Source: Corynebacterium timonense (GTDB lineage: Bacteria; Actinomycetota; Actinomycetes; Mycobacteriales; Mycobacteriaceae). From it: DNA of 64,000 nucleotides. The notes beneath the pieces were generated by a model, which was not told where the DNA came from, did not search any database, and was given only the letters and a program-made list of their open reading frames with translations. Shown piece after piece: positions 37,666 to 46,737 of this stretch (its first letter is position 1; the number at the start of each line of letters is the position of its first letter). The position numbers and the translations under genes were made by a program. The DNA is taken from contig NZ_LT629765.1 of NCBI RefSeq assembly GCF_900105305.1, positions 1,612,001 to 1,676,000 on the forward strand, in the 5' to 3' direction.

Positions 37666-38691
37666 ATGGCCCGCACACGCAAAACCCTCCCGAAAGACTT
37701 CGAAGAGATCTTGGCCAGCGGCGACCTCGACGCGATGAAAACCGTATACGACACGTGCGCGTTGGAGGCGACCACTGGCTACAACAAACACACTGCCCTG
37801 GCGGTGCGTGAGTGCCCGCCCGAGCTGGCCCGGTGGCTGGTTGAGCAGGGCCTCGACGTAGATCTTCCCGACCGGTTCGGTGCCACGCCCCTGGCCACCG
37901 CCGCAAGCAGAGGCGACGTCCAAAGGATGCGGCTCCTGCTGGAACTCGGCGCCAACCCGGATGCCGGCAGGAAACCCCCGCTGGTGGTGGCTGCCCGCGA
38001 TCATCGTCCCGACGCCGTGCGTTTGCTCCTCGAGCACGGGGCCGACGTCCACGCGGTCCACGGGACCTTCGGGTACACCGCGGCCGACATGGCCGTCGCG
38101 GAGGACAACCCGTCCTACCTGCCACGCGTGGTGGAAACCGTCTCCGTCCTGCTCGCTTCCGGCGCGCACCTTACCGACGAAGGCCGCCGTTTCGTGACTC
38201 GCCTGGGCAAGGAACACGCCCGAATGTCGCGGAAAAGGACGGCCGACGACAGGGACGCAACCCTCGACACCGCCATGGCGGAGCTGTACCGGCTGACCGG
38301 TGTCCCGCCGGTCCCGCGGATTGAGCCGCACGACGGAGCCAGCCGGATCGACGTGCCCGAGATGAGCGTGCCCGCACAGTTCTCCTGGTTGTGGGACTAC
38401 CTGGTCCCAGGTTCCGGGCCCGCGCAGACCGTGCAGGGGGAAGTGGTCCGTATCGCCGGCCGGATCGGCAATGAGCTGCTCAATAACGGCGGCGCGAACT
38501 GGGACGACGGTTTCCGCGCTATGTGCGACACCTGGTTGACCACCGTCGGCGACGAGGCGGACGCCATCGCGGTGCTGCGGCGCGGCGAGATCGACGGGGA
38601 GGCCATCGACTCCATTACGGCGGCGTCGGTGCGCTACGTGATTAACCACCCCAACCCGGTCGTGACCAGCGACCTCCCCTACCAGCGATGA
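37666..38691 (+). CDS. Ankyrin-repeat protein
   Basis: 341 residues, no signal peptide. Residues about 30-175 contain ankyrin repeats: HTALAVRECPPELARWLVEQ, ATPLATAASRGDVQRMRLLL, PPLVVAARDHRPDAVRLLLE and a degenerate fourth with YTAADMAVAEDN. The C-terminal half (about 190-341) is unrecognised. A TAATAT hexamer six bases before the ATG suggests a leaderless start. It overlaps the next gene by 4 bp. Ankyrin repeats bind proteins; the partner could be the small downstream product. Confidence 0.85.
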   Translation: MARTRKTLPKDFEEILASGDLDAMKTVYDTCALEATTGYNKHTALAVRECPPELARWLVEQGLDVDLPDRFGATPLATAASRGDVQRMRLLLELGANPDAGRKPPLVVAARDHRPDAVRLLLEHGADVHAVHGTFGYTAADMAVAEDNPSYLPRVVETVSVLLASGAHLTDEGRRFVTRLGKEHARMSRKRTADDRDATLDTAMAELYRLTGVPPVPRIEPHDGASRIDVPEMSVPAQFSWLWDYLVPGSGPAQTVQGEVVRIAGRIGNELLNNGGANWDDGFRAMCDTWLTTVGDEADAIAVLRRGEIDGEAIDSITAASVRYVINHPNPVVTSDLPYQR

Positions 38692-39011
38692 CGTACTTCT
38701 GGCAGCCGCCCACCGAGTGGCTGCGCGGCCACCACCAGGACCGCGTCTACGCAGTGCGCCTGAGCGTGGCGCCGAGCGGTGAACTCGACGAGGCGTGGCG
38801 GGCGCTTCGCCGCACCCGGGCGATGGAGGGATCGAGCATCCTCGATGGCGGGGCGTCGTTGAAGCGCGTCGGCCCAGCAACGGTGGAGGTGGTCAGCGGC
38901 GGTGAGGACGCGCTGGATTCCCTGCACGAGAGCATCGAGGACACCCTGCGATCGGCGCTTGGGCGCGAGGCGCGCGTGACCGTCGTCGCGCAGCGCATTA
39001 TCGAGGGTTGA
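38688..39011 (+). CDS. Hypothetical protein coupled to the ankyrin gene
   Basis: 107 residues from MTYFWQPPTEWLRG, unrecognised. It has a W-rich N-terminus and an alpha/beta C-terminal half (DALDSLHESIEDTLRSAL). Its ATG overlaps the ankyrin stop (ATGA), so the two are translated together and probably act together. No membrane helix. Confidence 0.6.
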   Translation: MTYFWQPPTEWLRGHHQDRVYAVRLSVAPSGELDEAWRALRRTRAMEGSSILDGGASLKRVGPATVEVVSGGEDALDSLHESIEDTLRSALGREARVTVVAQRIIEG

Positions 39012-39123
39012 CGCGCCCGGACATGCCCTGACTCGTCGGGCTGGGAGCTGGGTATCTCGATCGTTCCAGGTTTTTGCGGTCGCTGGTCTAAGACGTGGAG
39101 CAGCTTCTGCCCACGACGTGGGG

Positions 39124-40074
39124 TCACGCGACCTTTTTGGACGAGGAGACCAGCTGGGTGACGTCGTTGAGCCACTTGGCGGTACTCATCGCGGTGGTGG
39201 CGCCCTTAAACTCCCATCCGCTCAGCTGGCCAACTTTCACGGCAGGCAGCGCGTGCCACAGCTCACCGTCGAAATCGAAGCTCTCGTCGTACCCCTCGAC
39301 AAAGATGACGTCCGCTGGGTACGAGGAAGCATCTTCCCAGGCAACCCGCGCCCACGGGTTATCGTTTTCTGGTTTTTCCGGTCCGGCGACGTGGGCACCC
39401 AACTGGGCAAACAGTTCGGGCTGCGCGAAATCTTTCGCGGTGTAGAGCATTTCCTTCGTCGGAATTGCAAACAGGAATTTGAGATCGGTTCCCGCGACTG
39501 CCTTCTGGAAATCCTCTTTTGCCTTGGTCAATTCCTCGTCAGCCCGTTTGACCTTATCGGACTCCACATCGCCGCCGAGGAAAGCAGCGATCTGGCGGTT
39601 TTCGTTGATTCGGCCATCAATGGTGTCCGAGTTGGACAGGGGGACGAAAGGCGCAACTCCCAGGAGTTGTTTGTTGCCGGACTCGTCGAGCCACCCCCAT
39701 CCCTCCAGCGTGCCGTAGCCCAAAACAGCATCAGGGCGCATCTCCGCGAGCTTCTCCATATCGATCTCGCCTTCCTTGCCAAGAAGGGGGATACCGTTGC
39801 GGTCGATGTCCTCTTTCACTGCCGGGTCGTCGCAGCCAAAGCCGAACAACCCAACTGGAGCGATGTCGTAGTCGTGCAAGGAACTGTACGCGTAGCACTC
39901 CATGACGAGTTTTTCTGGCTTCTTGTCAAAGGAAATTACCTGCCCCTCGTAGGACGGGTGGGCGAAAGTGACTGCTTCTGTCGCTGTTTTTTCGCCCTCG
40001 CTTTCCTGAGGCGCGGAGCAGGAGCACAGCGCTGCTGCGGCAGCCACAACAGCAACGGAGAACGTGCGGAACAT
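39124..40074 (-). CDS. Iron-siderophore ABC importer, substrate-binding lipoprotein
   Basis: 316 residues, FecB/BtuF-type periplasmic-binding fold. Signal peptide MFRTFSVAVVAAAAALCSC with the lipobox Cys at 17 or 19. Mature part has ITFDKKPEKLVME-type start (FDKKPEKLVMECYAYSSL), an unusual Cys pair (C-Y-A-Y, GFGCDDPA) shared with its paralogue at 43.8 kb, and the family hinge helix. It lies 95 bp downstream of the ATPase gene with its own iron box in between, so it can be expressed separately. Likely ligand: a ferric siderophore or haem-type iron chelate; unknown. Confidence 0.85.
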   Translation of the reverse strand: MFRTFSVAVVAAAAALCSCSAPQESEGEKTATEAVTFAHPSYEGQVISFDKKPEKLVMECYAYSSLHDYDIAPVGLFGFGCDDPAVKEDIDRNGIPLLGKEGEIDMEKLAEMRPDAVLGYGTLEGWGWLDESGNKQLLGVAPFVPLSNSDTIDGRINENRQIAAFLGGDVESDKVKRADEELTKAKEDFQKAVAGTDLKFLFAIPTKEMLYTAKDFAQPELFAQLGAHVAGPEKPENDNPWARVAWEDASSYPADVIFVEGYDESFDFDGELWHALPAVKVGQLSGWEFKGATTAMSTAKWLNDVTQLVSSSKKVA

Positions 40075-40117
40075 CGATCACCAATCTTGTAGCGAGGCAG
40101 GAACACGCCAAGCAATA

Positions 40118-40136
40118 TGTGGCTAGGCTAACCTAA
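40118..40136 (-). promoter_or_regulatory. DtxR-type iron box upstream of the 39.1-kb binding protein
   Basis: Minus strand TTAGGTTAGCCTAGCCACA matches 15 of 19 positions of the DtxR consensus TTAGGTTAGGCTAACCTAA. It lies 43 bases before the ATG, so iron-replete DtxR should repress the gene. Confidence 0.7.
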
Positions 40137-40169
40137 TTGTATACTGGCGCTCGGGGGCGGTGCCACTCG

Positions 40170-40973
40170 CTAACCGGGCCGCTGGTCGCCGCTGTGCTGC
40201 CAGCGCGGAACAACCAAAGGACTGCACGATTCTGGATCCTCGATCACACGTGCATCGAGGCCGAAAACATTAGCAACCAAAGTCTCGGTAATAACCTCAC
40301 CCGGGGACCCGGCTGCCACCACTTCCCCAGCCTTCATCGCGATGATGTAGCTCGCATACCGGGCGGCCTGATTCAAATCGTGGAGCACCGCGACCAAGGT
40401 GTGGCCGTCGTTCTGGTTGAGTCGGCGACACAGCTCCAACAGCTCAATCTGGTGGCTGAGGTCCAGATACGTTGTTGGCTCGTCAAGCAGCAGAATGGGT
40501 GTCTGCTGCGCCAGCGCGACTGCCATCCAGACCCTTTGGCGCTGGCCCCCGGAGAGTTCATCGACGAACCGTCCCGACAAGTCGCGAACGCCCGTAGCGT
40601 CCATGGCAGCGGCTACTGCTTCTTCATCCTCCGGGGTCCAGGGTGTGAAAATGCGCCGGTGTGGATTGCGCCCTCGGGTAACCAAGTCCACCACCCGAAT
40701 GCCGTCGGGAGCGGTAGGGCCTTGCGGCAACAGCCCAATTTCCCGCGCCACCTTTTTCGTGGGCATCGAGTGCAACTGTTTTCCATCAAGAAGGACAGTG
40801 CCGCTGGTGGGCGGCAAAAGCCTCGTTAAGCTCTTAAGCAGCGTGGATTTTCCACACGCATTCGGACCGACGATTACCGTGAACTCGCCATCCGGGATAG
40901 CCACACTGACGTCTTTGCACACCACTTTGTCTCCATAAGACAAAGCAACGTGCTCAGCCATGAGACGCGTCAT
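40170..40973 (-). CDS. Iron-siderophore ABC importer ATPase (FecE type)
   Basis: 267 residues. Walker A GPNACGKST, Q-loop LLPQGPTAPDG, signature LSGGQRQRVW, Walker B ILLLDEPTTYLD, H-loop VLHDLNQ; all intact. I start at ATG 40973, overlapping the permease stop by 4 bp. Energises the importer whose permeases are encoded at 40.97-43.8 kb, one of which is broken. Confidence 0.92.
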   Translation of the reverse strand: MTRLMAEHVALSYGDKVVCKDVSVAIPDGEFTVIVGPNACGKSTLLKSLTRLLPPTSGTVLLDGKQLHSMPTKKVAREIGLLPQGPTAPDGIRVVDLVTRGRNPHRRIFTPWTPEDEEAVAAAMDATGVRDLSGRFVDELSGGQRQRVWMAVALAQQTPILLLDEPTTYLDLSHQIELLELCRRLNQNDGHTLVAVLHDLNQAARYASYIIAMKAGEVVAAGSPGEVITETLVANVFGLDARVIEDPESCSPLVVPRWQHSGDQRPG

Positions 40974-42034
40974 CGATTCTTTCCTTCCCTCAAAAGCAGC
41001 CAAAGAAAATACAGGCCGCCGATGGACACGGTGACGATGCCCACCGGAAGCGGCGATGCTGGATAAATGCGCTGCGCTGTGACGTCGGCAAGCAAAAGCA
41101 ATGCCGCACCCACTGCCGCCGTGGGCCCCAACGCCAAGCCGTCAGCACGCGCCAAACGGCGAGCAATTTGCGGCGATGCGAGGGCAATGAAAGAAATTGG
41201 CCCGACTGAGGCCGTGGCCAAAGCGGTCAGACCAATGCCCACCAGCAGCGCACAGACCTGCACGCCACGAACATTTTGACCAAGGGCTGTAGCGAATGGG
41301 ACGCCAATCTGCAGCACTCGCAACGACCGCGCCAGCAGCACCGCCCCTACGATGAACGCCCCCGACCCACACGCGACTATCACGAAGGTAGCCCACGAGA
41401 CACCCGACAAATTGCCTGCACCCCAAAGACCGGCCATGATCGCGTCCTCGACCGTGGCGGTGAGCAACAGCCACACATTGACGGACGCAAGCATCGCGCT
41501 GACACCAATACCGACAATAATCAAGCGAACTGCCCGAACCGCCTCGCGCGAAGCAGAGAGGAAAAACACCAAGAAGGCAGTGGTGATACCGCCGACGAGC
41601 GCGCCGACCATAATTGCTATGCTCCCTCCGCGCAGCAGCAGCATCACCACCAACGCGCCGGTATAGGAACCGGTTTGAAAACCGATAACATCCGGGGAGC
41701 CAAGGGGATTTTTCGTCAGATTCTGGAAGATCGCACCACTAAGCGCCAGGCAGGCGCCCAGGACAATCGCGATAAGGATGCGCGGTGCGCGCCACTCGCC
41801 TACCACCATGGTGGTGTACGCGTCCCCGCGGCCGAAGATCACGTCGACGACCTCCGCGGGCGTGATTTTCGCCGATCCGGTAGCCAAGGCGTAAACCGCC
41901 AGCGCAGCGATCGCGAGCCACAGCACACTGCACACCACTAGGGACCGGGCATCGACGAGCATAAAGGGGCGGGAACGTCGGCCAAGGTGAATGACCCGCC
42001 GTCCATAATCGAGTTTTGTTGTGTGGTCAGGCAT
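40970..42034 (-). CDS. Iron-siderophore ABC importer permease (FecCD type)
   Basis: 354 residues, about nine to ten membrane helices. FecCD motifs: EWRAPRILIAIVLGACLALS, NPLGSPDVIGF, GPISFIALASPQIARRLAR, and the C-terminal LPVGIVTVSIGGLYFLWLL. Full length. Four bases separate it from the next permease upstream. Paralogous to the permease at 48.8 kb. Confidence 0.92.
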   Translation of the reverse strand: MPDHTTKLDYGRRVIHLGRRSRPFMLVDARSLVVCSVLWLAIAALAVYALATGSAKITPAEVVDVIFGRGDAYTTMVVGEWRAPRILIAIVLGACLALSGAIFQNLTKNPLGSPDVIGFQTGSYTGALVVMLLLRGGSIAIMVGALVGGITTAFLVFFLSASREAVRAVRLIIVGIGVSAMLASVNVWLLLTATVEDAIMAGLWGAGNLSGVSWATFVIVACGSGAFIVGAVLLARSLRVLQIGVPFATALGQNVRGVQVCALLVGIGLTALATASVGPISFIALASPQIARRLARADGLALGPTAAVGAALLLLADVTAQRIYPASPLPVGIVTVSIGGLYFLWLLLREGKNR

Positions 42035-43024
42035 CTGTTTACATCTCCGAAACTCGGTAGCGCCGAACCATATAGATCAGCACGGGTGCCCCGATAAACG
42101 CGGTGACGACACCGACTGGAATCTCCCCCGTGGTCAGCACCCTGCCGAGCACGTCGGCGAATCCCATGACAGTAGGCGCAATAAGCACGGAGTAGGCAAT
42201 GATCCACCCCTGGTGCGGGCCCACAATAACCCGCGCGAGATGCGGTGCCATGAGCCCGAGAAAACCAATGGGGCCGGCTGCCGCGGTGGCGCCGCCGGCC
42301 AACAAGGTAATAGCAACCAAGGCGACAATCCGCACTCTATTCGGGTTCGTGCCCAGCGCTACTGCAGCGGCCTCGCCCAAAGCGAGAAGATCCAAGGAAC
42401 GAGCCGACAGTACCGCGATAAGCAATCCAAGCAGCAAGAAAGGAGCGATCGTCAGGGTGGCGTCAAGCGACTGAGAAGCGGTGGTGCCGGCGGACCAGCC
42501 GCGCATACGGGCCAGCAACTGGGAATTAGTCAACAACACTGCCGAGGAAAAACCTGTAAGCACCGCCCCTAGGGCAACGCCCGACAACGTCATGCGCACC
42601 GGATTTCCACGGGCCGGACCGGCATTGCCGACAACGAAAACAACGACAGAGGTGACCATTGCGCCGCCGAATGCCCACCACATGTATTGAGAAATGTCTG
42701 TGAGCCCGAAAAAGGCCAGACCAACTACCACAGCCAGACCGGAACCGGCGTTGACGCCGAGAATTCCCGGATCGGTCAGAGGATTCCGGGTCACTGCTTG
42801 CATTAAGGCGCCCGCCACCCCAAACGCGCCGCCCGCAGCGAGGATAAGAACTGTGCGCGGCACTCGGGAAAGCCACACCGTCTGCGAAACGGAATCATCC
42901 GGGTCGGGGTGAAGGAGGAAGCTCACTACTGTTCAGAAGACCGAAATGGTAGCGGTGTGGTGAGTATCTGGTAGCGCCTGAGTGGGTACCCGGTAGCGGT
43001 ATCTCACTCAGGCGTTGCCGGTTG

Positions 43025-43489
43025 TTATGCGTTGGTGGTCAGGCGCATGTTTGGTCCTTCGAGTGTGATGATTTCGGCGCCGGAGACGAGTCGGTTGAGG
43101 ATTGACTCGGAGATCACGGCGTCGGGGATGGACTTGTACCACTCGTGTGGGGTGAACTGTGAGGTCACAATGGTTGAGACTTTGCGTTCCCGCCCGGCGA
43201 GGATATTGAGTAGTTGGTGCGCGGTCGCGGCGTCAACAGGTGTGGTGAGAAAGTCATCCAGGACTAGGACGTCGGCGTCGTGGAGTTGCTGGATGAACTT
43301 CAGCCGTGTGGGGTTATCGGGTTGGAGGACTGCCAGTTCGGCGGCGAGCATGTCGGTGCGGTAGAACCGTGCGGAGTAGTCGTTGCGGCATGCTGCGGTG
43401 ATGAGTGCTTGGGCGAGGTAGGTTTTACCAACTGAGGATTTGGTTCGCTCGTGAAATCGCGCGGTGCGAGCATCCGAGCTGGTGTTCAA
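43025..43489 (-). pseudogene. IstB-like ATPase, N-terminally truncated
   Basis: Reads SSVGKTYLAQALITAACRND (Walker A remnant GKT), VLVLDDFLTTP (Walker B), STIVTSQFTPHEWYKSIPDA and the C-terminal ILNRLVSGAEIITLEG, typical of IstB/DnaC-like helper ATPases of IS21 elements. The first roughly 100 residues are missing and replaced by unrelated sequence before residue 17. Confidence 0.85.
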
Positions 43490-43555
43490 TCTGGCGGTAA
43501 GAACGCTGCCGAATCAGCAGCGTCATCACCGCACGGTAATCCGTCATAGGCGGAC

Positions 43556-43604
43556 TCCTTCCAGTACGAGCCGCACCCGAGTGGTGCGGCTCGTACTGGA
43601 AGGA
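43556..43604. repeat. Perfect 22-bp inverted repeat inside the IS21-like element
   Basis: Arms 43556-43577 and 43583-43604 are exact reverse complements with a 5-base loop (CGAGT); the arm reads TCCTTCCAGTACGAGCC and continues GCACC. It lies at the deletion scar where istA would have been. Confidence 0.9.
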
Positions 43605-43840
43605 TCACCTTGAGCGCTGTGAGCTGCTACCGGATACTCACTGAAGCGCTACCGGAAAGTCACGACGCTGCTACCAAATAGCCGGTCGCAACACACTACC
43701 TGGCCAGGTTCCAGGTGCCGGGAACCAACGAGCATGCTCAAGGCCAGAGCGGCCAAGCACAACACTGCGAGTGGAAGCAGGCCGAGCCAACGCTTCTGGT
43801 CGCTAGGACGGAGCCATGCAATACCAGCCATCCCTATGAG

Positions 43841-44794
43841 CTAAGCGACCTTCTTGGCTGAGGAGACCAGCTCAGTGACGTCGTTGAGCCACTTGGCGTA
43901 GCTAGTGGCCGTCGTTGCACCTTTGGAGCTCCAGCTGCCCAGTTGGCCAGCTTTTACCGCTGGCAACGCGTGCCACAGCTCGCCATCGAAGTCAAAGTGT
44001 TCGTCATAACCCTCGACGAGGAGGACATCTGCGGGGTAAGAGGCAGCATCCTCCCACGCGATCTTGCCCCACGGGTTGCCGCTTTCTGGCTTATCGGCAC
44101 CAATGACGTTGGCTTTCAGCTCGGTAAGCAAATCGGCCTGCGCGAAGCCTTTGGCGGAGTACATCATCTCTTTCGTCGGGCTGACCAGCATGAGGTTAAG
44201 GTCAGTACCTTCCACGGCCTTCTGGAAAGACTCTTTAGCCATCTTCAGGTCCTCGTCGGACTTCTTGACCTTATCCGAGTGCACATCGCCGCCCAAGAAC
44301 TCAGCGATCTGACGCGTCTCTTCAATTCGGCCGTCAACGGTTTCCGCCGTAGACAGGGGAACGAAGGGGGCTACCTTCGTGAGCTGCTCGTTCACGGACT
44401 CATCGAACCAAGTCCAGCCCTCTAGGTTGCCGTGGCCAATCACGGCGTCGGGGCGCAGCTCCGCAAGCTTCTCCATGTCGATCTCCGCATCTTTACCGAC
44501 GACGGGAATTCCGGTCCGGTCGACATCGCCCATCGCAAAGGGGTCGTCGCACCCGTAACCGAACAAGGCCGCCGGAGAGATGTCGTATTCATGCAGTGAG
44601 CTGTACGCGTAGCAGTCCATGACAAGGTTTTCGGGCTTCTTGTCAAAGGAAATCTCCTGCCCTGCAAAGGAGGGGTGGGCGAACGTGACTGCCTCTTTCG
44701 CCGGTGTTGCACTATCGCTTTCCTACGAGGCGGAGCAGGAACACAGAGCCGCAGCGGCGGCAGCCACGGCAACAATGGAGAGCTTGCGGAACAT
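43841..44794 (-). pseudogene. Second iron-siderophore binding protein, in-frame stop after the lipobox
   Basis: Close paralogue of the 39.1-kb binding protein. From ATG 44794 it reads MFRKLSIVAVAAAAALCSCS then AS and TAG (44723-44725), then continues in the same frame ESDSATPAKEAVTFAHPSF and on to the end with no other stop. The paralogue has Gln at the TAG position (CAG to TAG). A short product starting at the internal ATG 44620 would lack the signal peptide. It is the first gene of the importer operon, just before the broken permease. Confidence 0.88.
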
Positions 44795-44837
44795 AAATCA
44801 CCAATCTTCCAAGATCACGTGGATTGCCTCTCCAATG

Positions 44838-44856
44838 TAAGGAAAGGCACGCCTAA
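44838..44856 (-). promoter_or_regulatory. DtxR-type iron box upstream of the binding-protein pseudogene
   Basis: Minus strand TTAGGCGTGCCTTTCCTTA, 13 of 19 matches to the DtxR consensus, 43 bases before ATG 44794, the same distance as the box of the paralogue. Confidence 0.5.
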
Positions 44857-44882
44857 CAATATAACACGGTTTCGGCCCCTCT

Positions 44883-44990
44883 ATGCAAGCCCTCCTCCAC
44901 TGCCGCTCGTCCGCCCCGAAGTCCGGCGCCCGCGACTTCCTCGCACAGCTCGCGGCCGCCTACCCCGACCGCATCAACCCCTACCTCTGA
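44883..44990 (+). other. Short ORF fragment, unidentified
   Basis: 35 codons from ATG 44883 reading MQALLHCRSSAPKSGARDFL to a tail ending AYPDRINPYL. It looks like the C-terminal end of a longer protein, but I cannot name it. It lies between the decaying importer and an aminotransferase relic, so it is probably debris. Confidence 0.3.
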
Positions 44991-45009
44991 CCACCCGCAT
45001 ACACAGAAA

Positions 45010-45590
45010 TCTTGACAGGCTCTCGAGTACAGCGTCGCGAGCTACGACTCCGTTGTCGACGCTCGCGCAGGAACGGACCTGGTACGTCAACGGCTTCTCC
45101 AAGAGCCTCAGTCCCGGCCTGCGCGTCGGCACGCTGGTGCCTCCGGAGCGGCAGCACGCGCGGGCCGACGTGATGCTCCAGGCCACAACCCTGGCGGTGA
45201 GTCCACTCATGGCGGAACTCGTCACGCGGTGGATTCAGGACGGTACTGCGGAGAACATTGCTACCGCGCTGCGCGCCGAAGCTCAGACGCGTCTCGCGAC
45301 CGCAGCGTCAGCACTTGGTGATCTCCTACCCGCCGTCCCCGTCGGGCGGCTTCCACCCGTGGCTTCCTATGCCGTTGCATCACGCCGAGGAAGCGGCGCG
45401 TACCGCTGCCCGGGAAGGCCTCATCGTCACGCCGCCCGGGACGATTCTCACCGATCCGTCCGCCACGGAATCCGGCCTGCGGGTCTGTATCGGCCGCCCC
45501 GGGACCCGCCAGCTGGTGCGGGGCCTGCGGCGACTGCGAAACATCATCGTGAGCCACATCACCTCGCCTGCTTCCACCCATTCGCGATGA
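45010..45590 (+). pseudogene. MocR/aminotransferase-like gene relic, frameshifted and truncated
   Basis: First frame: ERTWYVNGFSKSLSPGLRVG, including the PLP-lysine motif GFSKSL, through TRWIQDGTAENIATALRAEA. Near 45318-45330 the reading changes frame and continues SPSGGFHPWLPMP and LIVTPPGTILTD to GLRVCIGRP. The N-terminal GntR-type and most of the PLP domain are missing. This is the C-terminal third of a PLP-dependent MocR-type regulator or aminotransferase, now dead. Confidence 0.75.
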
Positions 45591-45648
45591 CGACCTCTCC
45601 ACCATCCACATGCCGACAGACGGCAGAGTTCACTGCTCAGCGTGACCG

Positions 45649-46737
45649 CTATTCGTCGCCGGTGCGTACCACCGCATCGCCCTCGAGCGCGGATGTGATG
45701 TCATCCAGGAATCCTTGCTGAATGGCCCAGGGGACACTCAACACGGAGGGAGTGGTGACTGCCATCAGAAGCTCTGGGTCTTCCAAGTAGTAGTACCGGC
45801 CCTCGGCAATCGGAGCCCACCGCGACATCAGCGGGTGGGCGAGAGTCTGCGCGATCTTCTCTCGGGAGTTCGACCATCCGATGAACACGTCGGTCGTGAG
45901 CGCATCCAGTCTCTCGAGGCTGACGGAGCCGTAGTAGTCCTCTCCGAATGAGCCGACTTCCTGAGCGACGGACGGGTCGTCGATCATACCGAACTCACGG
46001 AGCAGCGTAGGACGGGGGTCATCGGGCGAGTAGACGGCAAGGTCCGAGGAGCCGTCTTCCAGCCACTCGCCGAAGATGAAGCTCCTCCCCTCGAGCTGCG
46101 GGTGCGCATCGCGCGCTGAATCGACCGCTGCCTGTGTGCGAGAGATCAGTTCCGCAGCTTGATCGGGGCGTCCCAGCGCGGTGCCTGCGAGTTCGACGAT
46201 GTCCGACCACGAGCCGTACGTCCACGGTGTGCGCGCATAGGCGATCGTCGGGGCGATGTCACTGAGCTGCTGATAGTCGGCTTCGGTGATCCCGGAGTAT
46301 GGCGCGAAAATCAGGTCCGGGGCGTAACTGAGGATCTCCTCTGGGTCGTAGACACCGTCCTTTCCTGGGGAGAGAACCGGCGGCAGTTCGGCACCGAGTT
46401 CGACAGTCACATACTCTCGGAACCAATCGGTGTAGCCGTCCTGCGTGCCGTATTCTTCGGGGACCGCGACGGGGACGACGCCCAGCGCGGCGACCGCGTC
46501 TTCGGCGCTGCCCCCGAGGACGACCACACGTTCTGGGGTTGACGGGATACTCGTCTCGCCGTGCGCATGCGTTACGGATATCGGGAAGCTGCCCGGCTGC
46601 TGTCCTGAGGTCGGGCGGTCGTCAGCCGATGATCCGCACGCCGTCGAAGAGAGCGCCAGAGCTAGAACGACGAGTGGAGCCAGCGCGCGGCGTAGTCCGG
46701 CCTGACGTGGCGCCTCCTGAATCGTGTCGGAGGTCAC
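45649..46737 (-). CDS. Iron-siderophore binding lipoprotein A of the second importer cluster
   Basis: 362 residues, FecB/FhuD-type. N-terminal basic stretch, a hydrophobic segment and lipobox LALSSTAC (Cys about 34). Then VTHAHGETSIPSTPERVVVL, the common siderophore-binding entry strand, and YSGITEADYQQLSDIAPTI. Its start overlaps the upstream binding-protein gene by 4 bp. Last gene of the iron-uptake run. Sequence is clearly different from the 39- and 44-kb pair. Confidence 0.87.
   Translation of the reverse strand: MTSDTIQEAPRQAGLRRALAPLVVLALALSSTACGSSADDRPTSGQQPGSFPISVTHAHGETSIPSTPERVVVLGGSAEDAVAALGVVPVAVPEEYGTQDGYTDWFREYVTVELGAELPPVLSPGKDGVYDPEEILSYAPDLIFAPYSGITEADYQQLSDIAPTIAYARTPWTYGSWSDIVELAGTALGRPDQAAELISRTQAAVDSARDAHPQLEGRSFIFGEWLEDGSSDLAVYSPDDPRPTLLREFGMIDDPSVAQEVGSFGEDYYGSVSLERLDALTTDVFIGWSNSREKIAQTLAHPLMSRWAPIAEGRYYYLEDPELLMAVTTPSVLSVPWAIQQGFLDDITSALEGDAVVRTGDE

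Larger units (their letters stand above)
42948..43675. mobile_element. Small IS21-derived element with 22-bp periodic terminal repeats
   Basis: 728 bp, flanked by AAAT on both sides (42944-42947 and 43676-43679). The two ends, read inward, align over about 56 bases and each has GGTAGC at offsets 0, 22 and 44, the multiple terminal repeat pattern of the IS21 family. Inside there is only the C-terminal part of an IstB-like ATPase and a long palindrome; no istA transposase. It is therefore a deletion derivative that could move only with help from a related full-length element. Confidence 0.85.
42039..43831 (-). pseudogene. FecCD permease gene interrupted by an IS21-like element
   Basis: The N-terminal 45 residues (MAGIAWLRPSDQKRWLGLLP, one helix, then LEPGQVV) are at 43690-43831; the remaining 295 residues (from SFLLHPDPDD to the end, with VPRTVLILAAGGAFGVAGAL and NPLTDPGILGVNAGSG) are at 42039-42926. 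A 728-bp element with an AAAT duplication lies between. Removing the element and one AAAT does not restore one frame, and stops occur in the joining sequence, so further mutations exist. The large part could be translated from GTG 42926 but would lack the first helix. The importer is probably impaired. Confidence 0.85.
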
